Origin: Prevotellaceae bacterium
GTDB taxonomy: Bacteria > Bacteroidota > Bacteroidia > Bacteroidales > Bacteroidaceae
Reading direction: 5' to 3'
Length of the DNA: 39,555 nt
Assembly: GCA_029226205.1 (NCBI GenBank)
Contig: JAQXXT010000012.1
Coordinates: 1 to 39,555 of the forward strand
Positions 16,545-25,142 of this stretch are shown piece by piece. The notes beneath the pieces were generated by a model. The model was not told the DNA's origin. It was given only the letters and a program-made list of their open reading frames with translations, and did not search any database. Position 1 is the stretch's first letter. Every line of letters begins with the position of its first letter. Made by a program: the position numbers and the translations under genes.

Positions 16545-18902
16545 TTGGTTTTGAGAAATTTCATCCTTTTCCTGTCTTTCCTTGTCCTGAGCCTCCCTGC
16601 CATGGCCCAGCAAGACAGCACGAGCATAAGAAACAAGAAAGATTCGGTCGCCTGGCATAAGAATATCTCTGAGGTGGTCGTCAAAGCCCACCGGCTCCAT
16701 TACAAGCGTAAAGGGAATCCCGCCGTGGAACTCATGCGCCGCGTTATCGCTGCCAAGAAACAAACGGACCTGCACAACCACGAGTGGCTGAGTTATGACA
16801 AATACCAGAAGATTACCGTCGCCGTCAATGATATCAAGCCGGAGGATCTCGAGAAGAAATATGCCAAGAAACGACAGTATATCATCGATCAGGTAGAAGT
16901 ATCTCCATGGAACAACAAGCTCATCCTCCCCATCTCCATGGATGAGACGCTGACTCATGTTCTGTGGCGCCGTCAACCGCAGAAAGAACGGGAGATTATC
17001 GGTGGACGACAGACCGTGGGTATCACGAAACTGTGGCAGACGGGTGATGTCTTCAATGTCATGCTTAAAGATGCCTTCACCGATGTAGACCTCTACAATG
17101 ACCATATCCGTCTCCTCCGTTTCCCTTTCACCTCCCCGATTGGCAGCACAGCCATTTCCTTCTATCATTTCTATATCATCGACACCGTCAAGGTGGACCG
17201 CGACTCCTGCTTCCATCTCGCTTTCATGCCGGCAAACAAACAGGACATCGGCTTCAGCGGAAATATATGGATCGTGAAAGACTCTACGCTTCATGTCAAA
17301 CGCTGTGAGCTCACACTGCCCAAACAGAGTGATATCAACTGGATTGATAACATGAAAGTCATCCAACAGTATGACCGCCTCGACAACGGCGAATGGGTGC
17401 TGTCCCAGGATGACATGGCGGCAGAGATGAAGGTGACGAACTTCCTGCCGAAAGCCCTCATCGTACGTACGACACGGCTGAACCGCTATTCCTTCGATCC
17501 TATCCGGGAGGAATATCTCACGGGACCGGAGCGTGTACTCTTTGAGACCGATGCCCTCCGGCGTAAGGATAATTACTGGCAACTGCGGCGACAGGCACCA
17601 CTGACAGAGAGTGAGGCCCATCTCCCTCTTTTCGTCAAAGCCATCAGCCACTCCCATGGCTTCGGACTCATCCGTACGGTATGGAACATCGGTATGGAGA
17701 ACTTTGCGGAGATCATCCGCAAAGACTCTGCCAGCGTCCTCGATCTCGGACCGGTCAATACATTCCTGAGCAAGAACTATGTCGACGGCATCCGTCTGCG
17801 CCTCGCCGCACGTACGCAGGCTGCCTTGAATCCTCACTGGTTCTGGGATGGCTACGGCGCCTATGGCACGAAGAGTCACCGCTGGTATTACGGCACAGAG
17901 ATCACCTATTCTCTGAACCGCAAGAAGAATGCGGCCTTTGAGTTCCCGATGCGTAACATCACTTTCGAGACAACATCAGATGTGATGTCGGAATCTGACC
18001 GTAACCTTCTGCACAACAAGGATAATATCTTCATGACGTTCCGTGCTGCCACGGAGAACAAGATGTTCTTCTACAACCGGCAACAACTGTCATTCAACTA
18101 CGAGACGCTCTGGGGACTACGCTGGAGCGGCGCCCTGCGCACGGAGAGTAACCGTACCGCCGGAACGCTGCACTATATTGACATGGACAACCACGAGATC
18201 TTTAAGATCCGTAAGAGTGACGTGACCCTCGGCGTGGCCTGGGATCCGAATATCCATTATATGAACACGAAACAGCAGCGCTTCCCCGTCAACCAGGACT
18301 CCCCGAACATCTCCCTGAGCCATACCATGGGCTTCAAGGGCTTCCTCGGTGGCAGCTACCGCAGCAACGTCACGACACTGAGTTTCTATAAGCGTACATG
18401 GCTTGGCTCATGGGGAAACATCATGACCTTCGTCACGGCAAAGGCGCAATGGAACAAAGTACCTTTCCCCTACCTTGTCCTGCCGCCTATCAACCTGAGC
18501 TATATGGAGACACCGAACACGTTCATGCTCATGAAAGACTGGGAGTTCATGAACGACCGGCAGGTTTTCTGGTCCATGGCCTGGCAGATGAACGGAAAGA
18601 TCCTCAACCGTATCCCACTCATCAAGAAACTCAAATGGCGCGAGTATTTTGCCATCAAGGGTATGCTAGGTCATCTCACGGATAAGAACAACCCGTTCCT
18701 CGAACAAAACGCCCACGACGCCACCCTCTTCCGGTTCCCCTCCGGCAGCCATGTCATGGGCAACACGCCCTACTGGGAGTATGCCGTCGGCGTGAGCAAT
18801 GTCTTCAAGTTCTTCACAATCGAGTATACCCGCCGCCTGACATACCTCCGCTCCGACACCCATAAATGGGGCATCCGGCTGGCCTTCGACATCTCTTTCT
18901 AA
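16545..18902 (+). CDS. DUF5686-family outer-membrane protein
   Basis: A 785-residue exported protein with a signal peptide (FILFLSFLVLSLPAMAQ, cleavage after AMA). The only start that keeps this signal is TTG, at 16545 or 16551. After a short TonB-box-like stretch (ISEVVVKAHRLHYKRKGNPAVELMRRVIAAK) comes the DUF5686 region, then a C-terminal beta-barrel-like half ending in Phe (GIRLAFDISF). Most DUF5686 proteins I know begin with a carboxypeptidase-regulatory-like domain, which is missing here. The function is unknown; the barrel-like end suggests the outer membrane. It stands alone, followed by two REP units. Confidence 0.82.
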   Translation: MVLRNFILFLSFLVLSLPAMAQQDSTSIRNKKDSVAWHKNISEVVVKAHRLHYKRKGNPAVELMRRVIAAKKQTDLHNHEWLSYDKYQKITVAVNDIKPEDLEKKYAKKRQYIIDQVEVSPWNNKLILPISMDETLTHVLWRRQPQKEREIIGGRQTVGITKLWQTGDVFNVMLKDAFTDVDLYNDHIRLLRFPFTSPIGSTAISFYHFYIIDTVKVDRDSCFHLAFMPANKQDIGFSGNIWIVKDSTLHVKRCELTLPKQSDINWIDNMKVIQQYDRLDNGEWVLSQDDMAAEMKVTNFLPKALIVRTTRLNRYSFDPIREEYLTGPERVLFETDALRRKDNYWQLRRQAPLTESEAHLPLFVKAISHSHGFGLIRTVWNIGMENFAEIIRKDSASVLDLGPVNTFLSKNYVDGIRLRLAARTQAALNPHWFWDGYGAYGTKSHRWYYGTEITYSLNRKKNAAFEFPMRNITFETTSDVMSESDRNLLHNKDNIFMTFRAATENKMFFYNRQQLSFNYETLWGLRWSGALRTESNRTAGTLHYIDMDNHEIFKIRKSDVTLGVAWDPNIHYMNTKQQRFPVNQDSPNISLSHTMGFKGFLGGSYRSNVTTLSFYKRTWLGSWGNIMTFVTAKAQWNKVPFPYLVLPPINLSYMETPNTFMLMKDWEFMNDRQVFWSMAWQMNGKILNRIPLIKKLKWREYFAIKGMLGHLTDKNNPFLEQNAHDATLFRFPSGSHVMGNTPYWEYAVGVSNVFKFFTIEYTRRLTYLRSDTHKWGIRLAFDISF

Positions 18903-18928
18903 CCACCACCATCGGGCGCGCTCCCTCC

Positions 18929-19065
18929 GTAGGGGCGGCCCTTGTGGCCGTCCTAACTGCCTCCATGGGGCGCACCTTAACTCCCTCCGTAGGGGCGGCC
19001 CTTGTGGCCGTCCTAACTGCCTCCATGGGGCCTGCCGTCATGTGCGTGCGCTTTGCAAGCGCACG
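18929..19065 (+). repeat. two tandem REP units plus family-2 hairpin
   Basis: Forward units at 18929-18956 and 18989-19016 form an exact 60-bp direct repeat with spacer CTGCCTCCATGGGGCGCACC and following bases. Then comes GCCTGCCGTCATGTG and the perfect stem CGTGCGCTT / AAGCGCACG with loop TGC (19045-19065). This stem differs from the CTTGCG version at both arms, so pairing is kept. The hairpin ends about 20 bp before the expected -33 position of the response-regulator gene. Confidence 0.88.
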
Positions 19066-19106
19066 AAAAATCCGCTCAAAAACTTTCATATTTCAAGAAA
19101 AAGCTG

Positions 19107-19114
19107 TAACTTTG
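19107..19114 (+). promoter_or_regulatory. -7 box of the response-regulator gene
   Basis: TAACTTTG ends seven bases before the ATG at 19122, so transcription should begin at or within a base or two of the start codon. Confidence 0.6.
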
Positions 19115-19121
19115 CCACAAT

Positions 19122-19763
19122 ATGAAAATATTACTAGCAGACAGACAAGATATCACACGTGCCGGCATGGCGTGGCTCATCCATTCCGAGGAGGGCTACG
19201 ACTACCGCTATGTGGAGGATAAGGCAGAGCTCATCGAGGCTCTCAAGGGCGATGACGACACCGTTGTCATCCTCGACTATACCCTCTTTGACATCAACGA
19301 TGCCGACGACCTTCTCATCCTCGAGGAACGTTTTCCACACACTCGTTGGATTCTCTTCTCCGAAGACCTCAGTCTCGACTTCGTACGCCGCCTCATCGCT
19401 TCGAGTACGCAGTTCAGCATTTTACTGAAAGAGTGTCCGATGGCAGAGATACGCGAGGCTTTCAACTTTGCCGTCAAGAAGCGCCGGTATATCTGTCAGC
19501 GCATGACGGAGATGCTGCTCAAACCGGAGCCGAAAGAGGAACGGGAACAGGTCCATCTCACAAAAACAGAGACAGAGATTCTGAAAGATATCGCTTTGGG
19601 AATGACAACCAAGGAGATTGCGGAGAAGCGCATCAGCTCCTTCCATACCGTCAACACGCACCGGAAGAATATCTTCCGGAAACTCGGTGTCAACAATGCC
19701 CACGAGGCCACGAAATACGCCTTGCGTGCCGGCCTCGTCGACTCTGCTGAATATTATATCTAG
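19122..19763 (+). CDS. NarL/LuxR-type response regulator
   Basis: A transcription regulator of 213 residues. The receiver domain (1-120) has Asp7 in the acidic pocket, the phospho-acceptor Asp52 (VVILDYTLFD), the switch Ser80 and Lys103 (LLKECPM). A linker (about 125-145) leads to a LuxR/GerE helix-turn-helix (about 148-205: LTKTETEILKDIALGMTTKEIAEKRISSFHTVNTHRKNIFRKLG). All phosphorylation residues are present, but no histidine kinase gene is adjacent, so it is an orphan regulator here. The target is not known. Its first codon is almost at the predicted RNA start. Confidence 0.9.
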   Translation: MKILLADRQDITRAGMAWLIHSEEGYDYRYVEDKAELIEALKGDDDTVVILDYTLFDINDADDLLILEERFPHTRWILFSEDLSLDFVRRLIASSTQFSILLKECPMAEIREAFNFAVKKRRYICQRMTEMLLKPEPKEEREQVHLTKTETEILKDIALGMTTKEIAEKRISSFHTVNTHRKNIFRKLGVNNAHEATKYALRAGLVDSAEYYI

Positions 19764-19768
19764 CACTC

Positions 19769-19796
19769 GTAGGGGCGGCCCTTGTGGCCGTCCTAA
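19769..19796 (+). repeat. REP unit (single, forward)
   Basis: GTAGGGGCGGCCCTTGTGGC plus CGTCCTAA, between the convergent ends of the response-regulator and pgpA genes, five bases after the former's stop codon. Confidence 0.9.
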
Positions 19797-19807
19797 CTAC
19801 CACAAAA

Positions 19808-20314
19808 TCATCTCAACCACAGGTTCAATGCCCCGACAATAATCAGGGCATAGAATCCCGCCAGGATGTCATCGGCCATGATTCCCCAGCCGCCTTTCAC
19901 ATGGTTGTCGACCCACCGACAGCCAAGGGGCTTGAAGATATCCAACAAGCGGAAGGCAGCAAAACTCACGAGGGCCAGCAGCCATGTGTAACGGCCACAG
20001 GGAGCCACAAGAAGCGGAATCCACACGCCGACCATCTCATCGATGACGACAGACCGCGGGTCCTCGCCCCAGTAATGCTCCATAATCCCGGATGACCACG
20101 TGCCGACAACCGTGGCCACGATGATCACGCCGAGGGTTACCCAAAAGAGCGCCGACGGACTCAGCCACAGATAACCCGGTATCCACATCAGCAGGGCCAA
20201 TAGCGCTCCCGCTGTCCCCGGGGCAACGGGACAGAATCCCGAGCCGAGACCCGTAGAGATAATGACATGCAGCCAGGGTGCCTCCCCCAGCGGATGATTG
20301 TTGTTGTTACTCAT
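19808..20314 (-). CDS. pgpA: PgpA-family lipid phosphatase
   Basis: A membrane phosphatase of 168 residues. In E. coli PgpA removes phosphate from phosphatidylglycerophosphate. Family motifs: GSGFCPVAPGTAGALLALL (about 25-43), VIDEMVGVW (about 90-98) with the acidic metal-binding residues, FRLLDIFKP (about 119-127), and GGWGIMADDILAG (about 139-151) with paired Asp. The Bacteroides inositol-lipid cluster contains a phosphatidylinositol-phosphate phosphatase that I recall as a PgpA homologue. Given the lipid operon 3.4 kb to the left, this could be either enzyme. It has its own promoter (20379) and diverges from cysE. Confidence 0.9.
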   Translation of the reverse strand: MSNNNNHPLGEAPWLHVIISTGLGSGFCPVAPGTAGALLALLMWIPGYLWLSPSALFWVTLGVIIVATVVGTWSSGIMEHYWGEDPRSVVIDEMVGVWIPLLVAPCGRYTWLLALVSFAAFRLLDIFKPLGCRWVDNHVKGGWGIMADDILAGFYALIIVGALNLWLR

Positions 20315-20378
20315 ATTACAAATTCTTTTTTGTAGATGGCCGTCATGATGCGGCCACGCAAGGCCATTCCCCGCTCCG

Positions 20379-20386
20379 CAAAGTTA
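20379..20386 (-). promoter_or_regulatory. -7 box of pgpA
   Basis: On the minus strand TAACTTTG, about 64 bp before the start codon. No clear -33 box. Confidence 0.5.
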
Positions 20387-20448
20387 CGAAAAAATCTCCG
20401 TCCCCCATAAAAACCATCCGATTTTTTCAGCATTTCACGAAAATGTTG

Positions 20449-20456
20449 TATCTTTG
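20449..20456 (+). promoter_or_regulatory. -7 box of cysE
   Basis: TATCTTTG, 27 bp before the ATG at 20484. The -33 position holds only a T-run. It is probably the promoter of the long cysE-rlmL-dpp-purD run. Confidence 0.6.
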
Positions 20457-20483
20457 CAGACATATTATATTGATACAAGCAAC

Positions 20484-21425
20484 ATGAGCAAGTTTGATAT
20501 AGCCCAACGGTTGAACAAGACGGTCAAAGCCCTCTCCGAGCAGGAGTCCCTCAAAGGACTCTTCCATCAACATCGTGATGGTGACCCGCTGCCTTCCGGA
20601 AAGGTGCTCGAAGAAATCATTGACCTCAGCAGGTCTATCCTCCTTCCCGGTTATTTCGGAAGGAACTCTTTCACACGACAAACCCTTGAATTCCATATCG
20701 GCGTGCGCACGGAGAAACTCCAGCACATGCTCGCCGAGCAGGTCCTCGCCGGTCTGTGCTTCAGCAAACATAATGAGGAAGAGACGGCAGAGGAGATAGC
20801 CTGCGAGCATGAGAAAGCCGACGAGATCGCCATGCAGGTCATCGAGCAGTTCCCCGATATCCGCCGCGTCCTCAGCACGGATATCACCGCCGCCTATAAT
20901 GGTGACCCCGCGGCAGAGAGCCGTGAGGAGATCGTGAGTTGCTATCCCGTCATCAAAGCCCTCACGTCCTACCGTATCGCCCATGAGCTCTTCAAGCGTG
21001 ACGTGCCGCTCATCCCGCGCCTCATCACGGAGATCGCCCACTCGGAGACGGGCATCGACATCCATCCGGGCGCGCAGATCGGTGAATATTTCACCATCGA
21101 CCACGGCACGGGTGTCGTCATCGGCGCTACTTGCATCATCGGCCGTAACGTGAAACTCTATCAGGGTGTCACCCTCGGCGCCAAGAGTTTCCCGCTCGAC
21201 GAGAATGGCAACCCCATCAAGGGTATTCCCCGTCATCCGATTATCAAGGACAACGTCGTCATCTACTCCAACGCTACCATCCTCGGTCGTATCACCATCG
21301 GCGAGGGCTGTGTCGTCGGTGCCAACGTATGGGTGACGAAAGATATGAAACCGAACACGAAGAAATATAAAAAAGACAAAATAGACAATTTAGATTTAGA
21401 ATTCAATAATGGAACAGGAATTTGA
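20484..21425 (+). CDS. cysE: serine O-acetyltransferase
   Basis: Cytosolic enzyme that makes O-acetylserine from serine and acetyl-CoA, the first step of cysteine synthesis. The frame is open from a TTG at 20454, but that codon lies in the promoter -7 box, so ATG 20484 (MSKFDIAQRL) is used, giving 313 residues. The N-terminal 170 residues are helical. The left-handed beta-helix starts near residue 195 (TGIDIHPGAQIGEYFTIDHG), with the catalytic His region DIHPGAQIG and HGTGVVIGATCIIG, and continues to ITIGEGCVVGANVWVTKD. The long N-terminus fits the EpsC-like Bacteroidota form. Its last 17 bases overlap the next gene. Confidence 0.93.
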   Translation: MSKFDIAQRLNKTVKALSEQESLKGLFHQHRDGDPLPSGKVLEEIIDLSRSILLPGYFGRNSFTRQTLEFHIGVRTEKLQHMLAEQVLAGLCFSKHNEEETAEEIACEHEKADEIAMQVIEQFPDIRRVLSTDITAAYNGDPAAESREEIVSCYPVIKALTSYRIAHELFKRDVPLIPRLITEIAHSETGIDIHPGAQIGEYFTIDHGTGVVIGATCIIGRNVKLYQGVTLGAKSFPLDENGNPIKGIPRHPIIKDNVVIYSNATILGRITIGEGCVVGANVWVTKDMKPNTKKYKKDKIDNLDLEFNNGTGI

Positions 21426-22848
21426 ACTCATCGCCAAGACTTTCATGGGACTTGAAGAAGTCCTGGCAAAGGAGCTCACCCAACTGGGTGCCAACAATGT
21501 ACAGATCGGCCGTCGCATGGTGTCGTTCTCCGGAAACAAGGAACTCATGTACCGTGCGAACTTTCAACTGCATACCGCTATCCGTATCCTCAAGCCCATC
21601 GCCCATTTCAAGGCCCGTTCTGCAGAGGACATGTACACGGAAGTGAAGAAACTCGACTGGAGCAAATACCTCGACAACAAGAAGACCTTCTCCGTCGACT
21701 CCGTCGTCTACTCCAAGGAGTTCACCAATTCCCGCTTCGTCACCTATAAGGTCAAGGACGCCATCGTCGACTGGTTCCGCGAGCATACCGGTGAGCGGCC
21801 GAACATCAGTGTCAGCAACCCCGATATCCGCTTCAACATCCATATCGCCGAAGACGACGCCACGCTGAGCCTCGACTCCAGTGGTGAGAGTCTCCACCGT
21901 CGCGGCTACCGCCAGGAGAGTGTTGAGGCACCGCTCAACGAGGTCCTTGCCGCAGGCATGATTCTTATGACTGGCTGGCACGGCGAGTGTGACTTCATCG
22001 ATCCGATGTGCGGCTCGGGCACGCTGCCCATTGAGGCCGCCCTCATTGCCCGTAACATCTCCCCCGGCGTCTTCCGTAAGGAGTTTGCCTTCGAGAAATG
22101 GCCCGACTTCGATCAGGACCTCTTCGACGAGATCTATAACGACGACTCTCAGGAGCGCCCCTTCGAGCACCATATCTACGGCTACGACATCGATATGAAA
22201 GCGGTCAACACGGCTCGCCTGAATGTCAAGGCCGCCGGACTGAGCAAGGAGATCACCATCGACCAGGCCGACTTCAAGACTTTCCAGCAGCCTACCGAGA
22301 AGAGCATCATCGTCATGAACCCGCCTTACGGTGAGCGTATCTCCACGCCGAACCTGTTGGAGACCTACAAGATGATCGGTGAGCGTTTCAAGAATGCCTT
22401 CAAAGGCAATGACGCCTGGGTCCTCAGCTACCGCCAGGAGTGTTTCGACGCCATCGGTCTGAAACCGAGCATCAAGATTCCGCTCTACAACGGCTCCCTG
22501 GAATGCGAGTTCCGTAAGTATGTCATGTTCGACGGAAAGATGAAAGAGTTCCGCCATGAGGGCGGCGTCGTCAAGACCGACGAGGAGAAACGGGAAATGG
22601 GACAGAAGCACCGCTTCAAGAAGAACCGTGAGTTCAAGCGCCGTCTCGAAGAGGAGGAGAACAACGAGGAAGGGGATATCCGCACCTTCAAGTTCCATAA
22701 GTTCAACGACTTCGACAACAAGGGCAGCCGCTTCGCCGGCAAGCGCCGCTTCTCCGATGACGGCGACAGCCGTGGCGGCCGTGGCTTCAAAAAAGAGAAA
22801 TTTAGTAAACGCGGAAAATTCAATAAGTTTAAGAATGATGAAGACTAA
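21409..22848 (+). CDS. rlmL: THUMP-domain 23S rRNA guanine-N2 methyltransferase (RlmL N-domain type)
   Basis: An S-adenosylmethionine-dependent RNA methyltransferase of 479 residues. It has an N-terminal ferredoxin-like/THUMP domain (about 1-160), then a Rossmann methyltransferase with the SAM loop DPMCGSGTLPIEAAL (from Asp198) and the catalytic motif NPPYGER (from Asn304). This matches the RlmL half of E. coli RlmKL (m2G2445); the RlmK half is absent, as is usual outside gamma-proteobacteria. The last 80 residues are a charged, Lys/Arg/Phe/Gly-rich disordered tail (RFKKNREFKRR ... KFSKRGKFNKFKNDED), probably for RNA binding. Overlaps with cysE (17 bp) and the next gene (11-14 bp) indicate one operon. 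Confidence 0.9.
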   Translation: MEQEFELIAKTFMGLEEVLAKELTQLGANNVQIGRRMVSFSGNKELMYRANFQLHTAIRILKPIAHFKARSAEDMYTEVKKLDWSKYLDNKKTFSVDSVVYSKEFTNSRFVTYKVKDAIVDWFREHTGERPNISVSNPDIRFNIHIAEDDATLSLDSSGESLHRRGYRQESVEAPLNEVLAAGMILMTGWHGECDFIDPMCGSGTLPIEAALIARNISPGVFRKEFAFEKWPDFDQDLFDEIYNDDSQERPFEHHIYGYDIDMKAVNTARLNVKAAGLSKEITIDQADFKTFQQPTEKSIIVMNPPYGERISTPNLLETYKMIGERFKNAFKGNDAWVLSYRQECFDAIGLKPSIKIPLYNGSLECEFRKYVMFDGKMKEFRHEGGVVKTDEEKREMGQKHRFKKNREFKRRLEEEENNEEGDIRTFKFHKFNDFDNKGSRFAGKRRFSDDGDSRGGRGFKKEKFSKRGKFNKFKNDED

Positions 22849-25114
22849 AGCTATGCTGGCACTCTGTGCCGGCATTCTTTCGTTCACTCTGATGACACAG
22901 AACGCGACAGCACAGAATAAGAAAGGAAATACAAAACCCACGACGGCTGAGACGGACGCTCCCGTGAAAGCCATGCCGGGACTGCAGACCGTCAAGGGGA
23001 AGAAGACGCTGACCCTTGAGGATCTGAACTTCGGCGGCGTCCACTACCGTGAACATCTCCCGGAGAACCGCTGGACGACATGGTGGGGCAATGAGCTTAT
23101 CCGCCTCGATGCCGACAAGGTAAGCCTCGTCGACAAGAATACGGGCAAGGAGACACCCCTCATGACGCTCGATGCCATCAACGCCATCACGAAAGGCAAT
23201 ACGGACCTCGACGTCCACACCCTTTACTATGCCTCCTTCCCTTATGCCGACAAGCCGCTCGTCTTCCTCGACAACGGCAAGAGCCGCATGCTCATCGACT
23301 GGAAGAAGAAAAAGGTGGTATGGAGCCTGTTGAAAGGAGAGGAGCAGGCTGCAGAATGGAATGCCACATCGAAAGCCCTCGCCTATGTCAAGGGTGACCA
23401 GCTCTTCGTCAACGACGGAAAACAGACCCGGCAGCTGACGACCGACGGCAGCCGTAATATCGTCTATGGACAGAGCGTACACCGTGATGAGTTCGGCATC
23501 AACGGCGGCCTCTTCTGGGCTCCGTCAGGTGAGAAACTCGCTTTCTACCGTATGGACCAGAGTATGGTGACCGACTTCCCCCTCGTGAATATCCCGGAGG
23601 TAGACTGGAAGCCGACAGCAGGACAGAGCCGTATCGCTACACCCGAACCGATCAAATATCCTATGGCCGGAGAGACGAGCCACAAAGTCACCGTGGGCGT
23701 CTACGACCTCAAGAGCGGTAAGACCGTGTACCTCAAGGCCGGCGATCCTACCGACCGCTATTTCACGAATATCGCATGGTCTCCCGACAGCAAGACGATC
23801 TATATGTTCGAGCTGAACCGCGACCAGAACGACTGCCGCCTCGTGAGCTATGACGCCACGACGGGCGACAAGCTCCGTGAGCTCTACCGTGAGACCGATA
23901 ATAAATATGTGGAGCCCCTCCACCCCATCATCTTCCTTCCCTGGGACAACACGAAGTTCATCATGCAGAGTCAGAAAGACGGCTACAACCACTTGTATCT
24001 CTTCGATGCCAACGGCAACGAGCTCAAGCAGATCACGTCGGGCAAATGGGTCGTGGAGAATGTTCTCGGCTTCGACAGTGAGCACCACAGCGTCGTCATC
24101 GAGAGTAACGAGTGCAACCCGATCCAGAAGAATATCTTCGTGGTGAATATCGACACGGGTAAGCGCGCCCTCATGGATGATAATGGCAAAGGATGGCACG
24201 ACGGCAGCGTCAGCGCCAACGGACAGTATATCGTCGACAACTATCAGACACCGACGACTCCGCGTAACATCGCCATCGTCAATACAAATAACGGCAAGCG
24301 CACACGCTGGCTGACAGCCGCCGATCCATGGAAGGACTACAGCACGCCGGAGTTCAGCAGTGGCACACTGAAAGCGGCTGACGGCGTCACCGATCTCTAT
24401 TGGCGCATGGTGAAACCCGTCAACTTCGACCCGAAGAAGAAATATCCCACCATCGTTTATGTCTATGGTGGTCCCCACGCCCATAACGTCGACGCCCGCT
24501 GGCATTGGGCCAGCCGCTCCTGGGAGACCTGGATGGCCGAAAACGGCTATCTCCTCTTCATCCTCGACAACCGTGGCAGTGAGAACCGCGGCAAGGACTT
24601 CGAACAGGTGACGTTCCGCCAGCTCGGACAGGAAGAGATGAAGGACCAGATGAAAGGTGTGGAACACCTCAAGTCTCTGCCGTATGTCGACAGCGACCGC
24701 ATCGGTGTACACGGCTGGAGCTTCGGTGGCTTCATGACGATCAGTCTGATGACCAACTACCCCGATGTCTTCAAGGTGGGCGTCGCCGGTGGCCCCGTCA
24801 TCGACTGGAAATGGTATGAGGTGATGTACGGCGAGCGTTATATGGACACGCCGCAGACGAACCCTGAGGGCTACGCGAAGACCTCTCTCCTGAATAAGGC
24901 CAAGGACCTGAAAGGAAAGCTGCAGATCATCATCGGCCTCAACGACCCCGTCGTCGTACCCCAGCATGCCTTCACCTTCCTGAAAGCGTGCATCGGTGCC
25001 GGTACGCAGCCCGACTTCTTCGTCTATCCCGGTGAACCGCATAACATGCGCGGTCATCAGAGCACGCACCTCCATGAGCGTATCAGTCAGTATTTCTTCG
25101 ACTATCTCAAATAA
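22838..25114 (+). CDS. exported S9B dipeptidyl-peptidase (DPP IV-type)
   Basis: A periplasmic or surface serine peptidase that removes N-terminal dipeptides (typically Xaa-Pro). The frame is open further upstream, but ATG 22835/22838 gives a clean signal peptide (MKTKAMLALCAGILSFTLMTQNATAQ) and a 758-residue protein. The N-terminal beta-propeller (DPPIV_N, about 80-490) includes a DxxYFTNIAWSPDSKTIYMFELNRDQN stretch. The hydrolase domain has the triad Ser628 (GWSFGG), Asp703 (GLNDPV) and His735 (GEPHNM), with spacing like DPP IV. It overlaps the end of rlmL and precedes purD by 28 bp. Confidence 0.93.
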   Translation: MKTKAMLALCAGILSFTLMTQNATAQNKKGNTKPTTAETDAPVKAMPGLQTVKGKKTLTLEDLNFGGVHYREHLPENRWTTWWGNELIRLDADKVSLVDKNTGKETPLMTLDAINAITKGNTDLDVHTLYYASFPYADKPLVFLDNGKSRMLIDWKKKKVVWSLLKGEEQAAEWNATSKALAYVKGDQLFVNDGKQTRQLTTDGSRNIVYGQSVHRDEFGINGGLFWAPSGEKLAFYRMDQSMVTDFPLVNIPEVDWKPTAGQSRIATPEPIKYPMAGETSHKVTVGVYDLKSGKTVYLKAGDPTDRYFTNIAWSPDSKTIYMFELNRDQNDCRLVSYDATTGDKLRELYRETDNKYVEPLHPIIFLPWDNTKFIMQSQKDGYNHLYLFDANGNELKQITSGKWVVENVLGFDSEHHSVVIESNECNPIQKNIFVVNIDTGKRALMDDNGKGWHDGSVSANGQYIVDNYQTPTTPRNIAIVNTNNGKRTRWLTAADPWKDYSTPEFSSGTLKAADGVTDLYWRMVKPVNFDPKKKYPTIVYVYGGPHAHNVDARWHWASRSWETWMAENGYLLFILDNRGSENRGKDFEQVTFRQLGQEEMKDQMKGVEHLKSLPYVDSDRIGVHGWSFGGFMTISLMTNYPDVFKVGVAGGPVIDWKWYEVMYGERYMDTPQTNPEGYAKTSLLNKAKDLKGKLQIIIGLNDPVVVPQHAFTFLKACIGAGTQPDFFVYPGEPHNMRGHQSTHLHERISQYFFDYLK

Positions 25115-25142
25115 AAACATATAGACCTGATCAGACATCGAT

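Noticed and set aside
19808..20314. Firm assignment of PgpA as phosphatidylinositol-phosphate phosphatase
   Set aside because: Sequence motifs do not separate this from phosphatidylglycerophosphatase; only the neighbourhood hints at it, so both are left open.
20338..20376. Another REP unit upstream of pgpA (GATGCGGCCACGCAAGGCC)
   Set aside because: It shares only a few GC-rich bases, lacks the GTAG head and CTTGT loop, and does not form the same stem.
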